A DNA stretch of 64,000 nt from Monarcha castaneiventris obscurior (taxonomy: Eukaryota; Chordata; Aves; Passeriformes; Monarchidae): contig JAMPIT010000493.1 of assembly GCA_026261815.1 (NCBI GenBank), positions 5,287,501 to 5,351,500 of the forward strand. Reading direction: 5' to 3'. Position 1 is the stretch's first letter. The number at the start of each line of letters is the position of its first letter. This document shows, in pieces, positions 57,801 to 64,000 of this stretch. The translations under genes were made by a program, and so were the position numbers. The notes under the pieces were generated by a model. It did no database searches. It worked only from the letters and a program-made list of their open reading frames with translations, and was not told where the DNA came from.

Positions 57801-58489
57801 AATTCTTGCAAATTACACTTCTTGAATAGAAACACAAATCTGCAGCCAAGCATTTATTAGACATTAACATGTAGCAGAGCACAAAGTAATGAATTATTTA
57901 TCACAGACAATGTAGTGGTTATACACTGATGGGATTGGGGAGTGTTAGTAGTATCTTCCTCGTATAAAAGACACAAGGTATAAAAATATTCCTGGGAATG
58001 CATAGATAGGGATCAGTATCTGTGCAAGGTTGCTGCCCCAACAGCTGAGCTTTTCTCTAGGGGGTCTGACTGGTTAACCCTGAATCCTCCCGGATTCAGC
58101 CAATGCCTGAACCATCCTGTGATGGGGAGAAGGCAGCAGCCAGGGTGACGTGAGGAATGATGATTTTACATTACAGAGAATTTAATATTCCACCAGCAAT
58201 CTCGTATAAAAACAGATATTTCCAATGCCTGGGACTATGTTTGACCTCTGGCACTTTGCAGATGAGGCTCTTTAGGTGTGACAAAACCTTCTGTATTCAC
58301 CTGGGGAGACTGAGCTTCAGTGTGGTGACTGGGCACAGAGGGAATTGGGGTTGTTTGCAGGGATCTGTGCTGGCAGCTGAGCCGCGGGCTGGGAGCTCCC
58401 TCTGGTGTGCTCAGTCCCTGTGCTCCGAGTGCTTCCAGGGGCTGAGAGCAGCGGCCCCGGGGCGCTTTGGGGACAGCTCCCACTGGGCT

Positions 58490-58541
58490 GGCAGTGACAC
58501 AGGCAGTGGCACAGGCAGTGGCACAGGCAGTGGCACAGGCA
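58490..58541. repeat. 12-bp minisatellite (about 4.3 copies of GGCAGTGGCACA)
   Basis: Units start at 58490, 58502, 58514 and 58526, the first with one A for G change, followed by a partial unit. The array sits in a GC-rich block (about 58370-58680). A 221-codon plus-strand frame and several minus-strand frames cross it, but none has splice context or family resemblance. Confidence 0.95.
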
Positions 58542-59354
58542 GCTGCTGTCCCTTACCTGCCCCAGCCCCCAGGCTGTGCTTGGTCCCCCAGCTAGAGGCA
58601 CAGAGCCTCAGCCCAGGACTGCCCCAGCAGCCCACGGACACTGCACAGCCTGCTCGGGCTCTGAACCCGAAGACAAGACAAAAGGTAAATTCCTTTGGTC
58701 TTTGGCAGCTGCGGTTTCCAAAGAAATTGGGGGGAAGGAGGGGGAAGGCAAAGAAACAGGAAAATTCAGTCCAGTTTGGTACATTCTGTTTGTCTGTTAC
58801 ATCTCAGGCTTTATTCATCTAATCCACAGCACCTGCTTTTTCATGTGGGCTACCAGAGTAGAATTCCTCCTCAAATGCAAGTGACTAAATACTAAAAGCC
58901 TAAAAAAACCAGATAAAATCCAGCTCTTAAATACTTCTCAATTTCTTTATTCCAGAATTTCACAGCAAAGCAGTCAAATTCTGAATTTTAAGTATGTGAT
59001 TTTCTTCTCAGTAAACTACATGGGTAAACACAAGTCACAGCAAAAAAAAAAGAAAATACATTGCATAGGAATATCAAGATTGGATATCAGGCCAGAAAAC
59101 CCTGGGCACTTCACTAGTTTCTTTTTACACAGGTAACTTCATAGGTTCGAGATGCAATTTTTCTCAGGAATGTAGAGGTCAAAGGAAAATAGAATTACAC
59201 TTTTTGCGCTTTTAATTGGGGAAATTAAAGCAGCATTGAAGAAATGTCAACACAGTAACAAAAATAGTATATTAAATTGCACATGTCATTACGTGTCAAT
59301 TGCACATGTATATATTGACAGACAACACTGAAAGGGATTTTGGTTGAGAGCATA

Positions 59355-59360
59355 TTTATT
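59355..59360 (-). terminator. ANKRD40: Candidate proximal ANKRD40 poly(A) signal
   Basis: The plus strand reads TTTATT (AATAAA on minus). A GTGTTGTCTGT-type element occurs about 27-37 nt downstream on the minus strand (plus 59318-59328), a suitable distance. A second hexamer lies close by at 59382-59387. Confidence 0.4.
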
Positions 59361-59937
59361 ATTTGGATAATTACTATCACTTTTATTTTTAACCTGAGAA
59401 ATAGGGAAATGTGTAAACGGGGATTAAGAAATCACAGGTAATAAGTCACTTGATAGCATTTAAACTTGACATAATTTTGTGCTTCCACAGATTTAAACCC
59501 TTCTGGTTTTTTTCCTTCTAAGGACTTAATAAACATGATCTAAAAAGAGAACATTAATGGTAATGGACTCAGTACAAATATTAAATGGGCTTCATGGCAG
59601 GTTCTTCAGCTTGAGTACCTCTGCTATTTTATAGCAAATTATTAGAACAGCTTAAGGTAAGCCTTTCCCTGAGAGCTGCTAACTCTGCAGTATTTCAAGA
59701 TTATCTTTTTGTAAGGAAGTGTTGCATTAACAGACAGTTCTGCCAATACTTCCTGTGCATTGAGCTACTTTCATACCAGACTCACTGTTCTTAGATTAAC
59801 TAGAAGCTGTAAATGTGCATAACAGTTTATTTCATGGTTAACAAAATAGATTTTTTCACATCATTAGCCCTTACAGATACCATATTTCAAATGCAATTGT
59901 ATAAAGAAAGATACAAATCTTTTGTTCTATTCCTTAA

Positions 59938-60078
59938 TTAGTATGTAAGTTCTGATGCCTTCTTGTTATACCCACTCTGTTCAGAAAGTGTTGGGACTCT
60001 GAAAAGTAAGTTTTTGTCGCTTACTGTTAGAACAAGCTCCAGTTCTTGGAAATCCTGTAGCCTTGCAACATCCTTGTC
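59938..60078 (-). CDS. ANKRD40: ANKRD40 last coding exon and stop
   Basis: 141 nt on the minus strand after a TTTAAAG acceptor: DKDVARLQDFQELELVL, then a variable stretch, then KKASELTY and TAA at 59940-59938. It aligns with the human C-terminus, which has DKDVARLQDFQELELVL. Because of stop codons in the intron it does not appear as a long open frame. Confidence 0.95.
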   Translation of the reverse strand, partial: DKDVARLQDFQELELVLTVSDKNLLFRVPTLSEQSGYNKKASELTY

Positions 60079-63000
60079 CTTTAAACAAATACAATAAGGA
60101 GTTAGGTGATAGTGTCTGTTAATTTTGCAGAGGGAGTCTTATTCAGCTACTCCCTTAAGTCTGTTTTTAGAAGGAACGCAACACTGATGGTGAGTGCAAG
60201 TGGTTAGTGGGATTACACTTGTCAAGATCTACAGCATGCCACCCAAATCCTCTTGTTTTTTCCCCTTGCTAATTCTTGGAAGCTGATGCACTGATGTTCA
60301 CATCTACCCAAGGAGGTCTGTCCTGCGTGTGGCTGGCTTCCTTCAGAGCAACCGAGCAAGGCCAGCTCTGAGCCCCTGCAGCAGTGCTCTGCTGCCAACA
60401 GCAGTGCACAGTCAGGTTTGTTCACTGCAGGAATAGTAGGGGTCCTGCAGTCCTACCAGAGAGCCTGAAGTGATTAGAAATGAAAATAAAAAGTTCTTTC
60501 AACAATAACCAAAGTTGGAAAGTGACAGAATTGCTTGTGTCTTTTTTTTTCCCCTCCACTTCTTGACTAACATGGTGTGGTGGTTTAGAGCTTCAACCCG
60601 CCACAGTCAGTGAAGATGCAGCAGAGTGCAGTCTGTTAATTTATTCCTAATCCAATCTGCCCCACAAGTGACACCAACAATGCTCTACAAGGATTTGAGA
60701 ATGAAAGAAAGGTCAGTGGTGAGTTGGTAAAACAGGTCAGCAGGTCCCTTCTCTGTTGGCTGCAGGGTAAATGTCACTGAAGGAAGGACAGTTATGTTCA
60801 GAGTCCTGCACTCAGAGTAACCCTGAAACACCTCTGTTTGTGCAAGGACTGCAGCCCAGCCTTGCTGAACTCTCAGAGCTTGGCTGAGCTCTGCAGGCCT
60901 TTTAAATGCTGTTGGCAGCTCACAGTGGTGGTGGTGTTGCACTGAATTTTACAATGCAGTCATAAATTCAGGTATTAACTGGGTCTAGCACCTAAATGGT
61001 TATAAAAGGCAATGATCAAGAAATTTGAGACCTTTTTACTTAAGAAATCCCAAACAACTGCTGAGTGTTGCAAACTGAGCAGAGGTTTTACATTTTTGGT
61101 TTGTTGGGTTTTTTTTCCAACATGGGCCTATGCAGGTGACCAACGAATTATTACTTTGTAACAGTAACCTAAAAATCTCTTTTGTAAGTTGCTGCACTTC
61201 AAAATGTAGAGCTCTTACCTTTCTTAACATTGTATTTGGTAATTTCCTGATCTTCTGGATGTGCTCAGGGTTCACACCCAGCTCACGGCAACTCACTCGG
61301 AGCAGCTCCTTGTAGGTCAGTTCTTGTCTGTCCAGTTCAATTTCAATGAAATCATTTTCTCTAAGATTAGGGTTTTGTACTCTCACTTTCAGCACCAGTT
61401 CTATTAGAAATAAAAAGTCACATTAATAGGCAGAGGTTTAAAGGAATTGGAAACAATGTCTCTATAACAACTTCCAAGTATTTCTATTTTCAATTAACCT
61501 CGTTTGTGTCACTGGTAACAATACATGAATCCTCAGAAAGAGAAACCTGGAATTGTATGACCACAGTTTTCAATAGATAGATTTTCATCAACCTATATGA
61601 AAAAATCATAGCAAATATAATGCAATATATGTGTGCATGTCTGAACCATTGCATGAATACTCACTTTAATTGATTTAAGCTGATTTAACAGCAGCTTATA
61701 TTGTTTATCTATTTCCTGAGCAATCCAAGATTGCTTTTATTGGTATTTCTTACTGTCAGTTCCCTTCTCATTGCTACCCCATGGTATTAGAATGCCTTTT
61801 ACTTGAAGAACGAAATTCTGAATAGAAACTAGAATTCCAGGTTTTCCTCTGTGGTGGGTAGGCAAAGCTTCCCTGTGGAACTGGCAGATCCTAGAACAGC
61901 TCAGTGCAGACTGAGCCATGTGAGATTCTCTTGAGCTCACTGGCTGCTTGCTCATGATCTGTATTTGCAGCTTGGGCTATGCTATTTGGAGAATTAGATT
62001 ACCCTGGTGTCTGTATGCTTTTATAGCAATTGAGACCACAAATGTTTACATCAATATTTTAGTAACAGTTCCAGCAGAAACAGGCTATCTGCCCACTTCA
62101 TTCCCTTCAAATGTTTCCTGAATGCCTAAGCATGGGAACCTGAAAGTCTCTGGAAACACATGATTAGTCTGCACTGCCCAAGGTGACAGAAGATCAAAAC
62201 AAAGCCAGAAGAGATTTCTGGTGTTACCTTGCACGTTGAGTGGAAAAGCTCCTGTGAAGAAAACGGGCTGAAAGGCTGGCACAGGCCCCATGCAGGAGCC
62301 ATTCCCTTGCTGGGGTAAGGACTGGTTGGATCCTGCTGGCAAAGAGGGGCTTCTGTCCCAAGACACTGACCCCTGGTAAACAGGAGCTCTCTGGAGGATA
62401 GGATTTGGGTATAGTGGCCCAGCAGACCCTCGGGACAGGGGCGGGATGTCCCCGTTGGGAGGCGCCTCGGGAGCAGCATTCCCAGGCTGCAGCGGTGCTT
62501 GTCTGTAGGTGTCGGAGTCAGGTACAGATGGAGAGTTGGTGTGTTGTGGTTCCAAGTGTGAGAGATTCCCATTCAGGGTGGGATCTGGAATATTGGTACT
62601 CGAGGTGTTGTAAACATATGGGAAAGGTGGGTTAGCCAGGTAATTTGGGATGATTGGCAGATCTGAATCTTGCTTTAAGTCTGCGAGTTCATCATCTTCC
62701 ACTGTAAAACAAAAAAAACAACATTCTCCAAGACTGCTTTTGGGTTTGGTTTTTTTTCTATTTTTACACAGAGGGAATGGAGTGTTAAAAGCATTGTGGG
62801 TTAGAAGATGCATCAGGAAGCACAGTGTCTTTTTTTCATACAATAAATAGAATGCTCAGGTGTTGCCATACAAACACAGAACTGAGTCTGATTCTAATAA
62901 TTCTGGGGGTGCTAATTCCTTCTAAACACTGCAGTACTTCTGTTTTGGCTTGTTTTAATCTGTAGCAGCACATTGTAACACGGTCTCTGGTGGAATAATG

Positions 63001-63864
63001 CTGTCATCTTCTTAATGTATCAGGCAATGAAAAACAAAGGGTCGTATGTTGTTTGATACTAAGGCAGAGGAGAAAGGGAAGAGAACATGCAGTACTGGGA
63101 GAGCTGCTGCATTACCCATTCAACAGCTGGGAGAGACAACAATGAAAACAAAACCAGACGGGGGGAGTACAAAGGACAGACAAGAGGTTGTTAATCGACC
63201 GCATTTCAAATTACTTATCACCTCCAGCAGGAAAGCCTGCTCTGTTCCAGCAGTTACAAAACACGATAGAGATGCTCTACCAATGTCCTTTAACTAGCTG
63301 TTTATCTAGGCTGCTAATTTTTGATTTATCCAACACAGAACATGAGGAAAATGTTGCTCATACAACATTTAGGTGTTGCTCATACAACAGCTTCCTACAA
63401 ATTCGAGAGATTTCCCTCCTGCTGTCCTTCTGAAAACTGGAAACTGCAGCTGCCTGGCACATAGCGTTCCTCAAAATACAGTTTTTCTAAATTTTCAGTG
63501 TTCAGAAAAAAGTTTGGCTAGGGTGGTATGGAATTTACTGGTAATCCCCTTTACTTGAATTTTGTTTTCTTACCATGTAAACACTCTAGAAATCAAGTCC
63601 TAATACCAAAATCCAAACACTGTATCTTCACATGCAAAACACAGATTGGAGCACACGCTTTGAACACCCTTTGACCAATCTTTGATGATCATATGGCACA
63701 GTCACTATAGCTTACCTCCCAGCATCTTCCTGATCTCTCTCTTGGATGTTAACTGGGCTGGCCTCTCCCCTTTCTTGGTCAGGATGTCCTTGTCAGCCCC
63801 AGCATGCAGCAGATAAGCCACGACCGCCACGTGGTTCCGCTTGCAAGCCCAGTGCAAACAGGTC
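59938..63864 (-). CDS. ANKRD40: ANKRD40, last four coding exons (5' end outside window)
   Basis: Ankyrin-repeat domain protein 40, poorly characterised. Four minus-strand exons (63864-63716, 62701-62228, 61400-61219, 60078-59938) join in phase to 946 nt, giving 314 complete codons plus stop. The first coding exon, with the start codon and first ankyrin helices, lies beyond 64000. Recognisable parts are an ankyrin repeat (TCLHWACKRNH), a proline-rich central region starting IIPNYLANPPFPY and ending PAFQPVFFTGAFPLN, and a conserved C-terminal domain (NDFIEIELDRQELTYKELLR, then LQDFQELELVL) ending ELTY. The human protein ends KLTY. Position next to and convergent with ABCC3 matches mammals. No stop or frameshift was seen. 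Confidence 0.95.
61219..61400 (-). CDS. ANKRD40: ANKRD40 penultimate coding exon
   Basis: 182 nt on the minus strand. Encodes LVLKVRVQNPNLRENDFIE and ELGVNPEHIQKIRKLPNTML, the most conserved domain of the protein. Acceptor TTTCTAATAG, donor GTAAGA. Confidence 0.96.
62228..62701 (-). CDS. ANKRD40: ANKRD40 central proline-rich exon
   Basis: 474 nt on the minus strand. Begins VEDDELADLKQDSDLP, shorter in acidic residues than the human EEEDDDDDDDD run, then PNYLANPPFPYVY, a Pro/Ser/Asn-rich disordered middle, and PAFQPVFFTGAFP at the end. Acceptor TTTTACAG, donor GTAACA. Confidence 0.95.
63716..63864 (-). CDS. ANKRD40: ANKRD40 ankyrin-repeat exon (second coding exon)
   Basis: 149 nt on the minus strand. 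Encodes TCLHWACKRNHVAVVAYLL and GADKDILTKKGERPAQL, a canonical ankyrin repeat and the start of the next. It begins inside a Trp codon (TG from the missing exon, G here). Acceptor CCATGTGCAG, donor GTAAGC. Confidence 0.96.
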
Positions 63865-64000
63865 CTGCACATGGAAAACATGAACCCTGTGTAAAATCCT
63901 GAGGTATGGCAGATTCATCTCCACTCATTCTTGCTGCCTATGAGAACAACACTCTTATGCACATGTAAAATAGGTTTGAGTTGCAAACTTCCTTGGAAAT
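63865..64000 (-). other. ANKRD40: ANKRD40 intron, truncated by window edge
   Basis: The 3' part of the intron preceding the ankyrin exon. No coding sequence is visible; the first exon and promoter of ANKRD40 should lie to the right. Confidence 0.8.

Larger units (their letters stand above)
57795..59937 (-). other. ANKRD40: Putative ANKRD40 3' UTR
   Basis: DNA downstream of the ANKRD40 stop codon in its direction of transcription. Mostly AT-rich with several AATAAA hexamers, and interrupted by a GC-rich block with a 12-bp minisatellite at about 58300-58680. The extent is uncertain: a proximal site near 59355 would make it about 0.6 kb, the distal one about 2.1 kb. Confidence 0.45.

Noticed and set aside
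58157..58822. 221-codon plus-strand open frame near the ANKRD40 3' end
   Set aside because: Built on GC-rich DNA and a 12-bp repeat whose period is a multiple of three; no family resemblance or flanking exons. Kept only as a finding for the block.
60576..60600. GTGTGGTGGTTTAGAGC resembling the start of an avian LTR
   Set aside because: Resemblance is about 12 bases only and the following sequence does not match the LTR-like fragment seen in intron 1.

Overview
The window is vertebrate, almost certainly bird, nuclear DNA. It has GT-AG exon/intron genes, several truncated CR1 LINE copies with the avian-type 3' end, a degenerate LTR-like fragment, and a gene neighbourhood matching the mammalian ABCC3-ANKRD40 interval. 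There is no bacterial, plasmid or phage content, no CRISPR array and no convincing tRNA or rRNA gene. Most open reading frames here are chance frames in introns, CR1 copies or GC-rich DNA.

Layout. (1) 1-1775: AT-rich DNA that looks like the end of a plus-strand 3' UTR. By synteny it could belong to CACNA1G, but no coding exon is visible. (2) 1776-9880: intergenic DNA with four CR1 fragments (2336-2645, 4065-4655, 8825-9060, 9655-9860) and a CpG-rich patch at 3790-4060. (3) 9890-10460: a TATA-less, GC-box-rich CpG island that spans the first coding exon of ABCC3. (4) 10160-56777: complete ABCC3 (MRP3), 31 coding exons on the plus strand. The exon lengths sum to 4590 nt (1529 codons plus stop). 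All junctions are GT-AG and in phase, and no inactivating lesion was found. Intron 1 is about 12 kb; intron 24 is only 98 bp. (5) 56778 to about 57100: short ABCC3 3' UTR with a variant AGTAAA signal. (6) From about 57795 (or 59355) to 63864, minus strand: the last four coding exons of ANKRD40 and its 3' UTR. The first coding exon lies beyond the right edge.

The two genes are convergent, tail to tail. ABCC3 is a full-length long-type ABCC exporter with the order TMD0, L0, TMD1, NBD1, L1, TMD2, NBD2. NBD1 carries the subfamily's usual Asp at the catalytic Glu position and NBD2 has a canonical Walker B Glu. The family exports glucuronides, other organic anions and bile salts across the basolateral membrane. 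ANKRD40 is an ankyrin-repeat protein of poorly known function. The two are neighbours and no shared pathway is implied.

I found no previously undescribed biological system. The most check-worthy points are a non-consensus splice donor after exon 3, several low-complexity tracts beside ABCC3 splice acceptors (GA repeat before exon 5, 14-bp repeat before exon 17, G-rich tract before exon 26), a purine-rich acceptor at exon 24, opposed CR1 copies just upstream of the promoter, an unexplained upstream CpG cluster, and a GC-rich minisatellite block in the convergent 3' region. Family comparisons rest on remembered human ABCC3, ABCC1 and ANKRD40 proteins; no database search was run.
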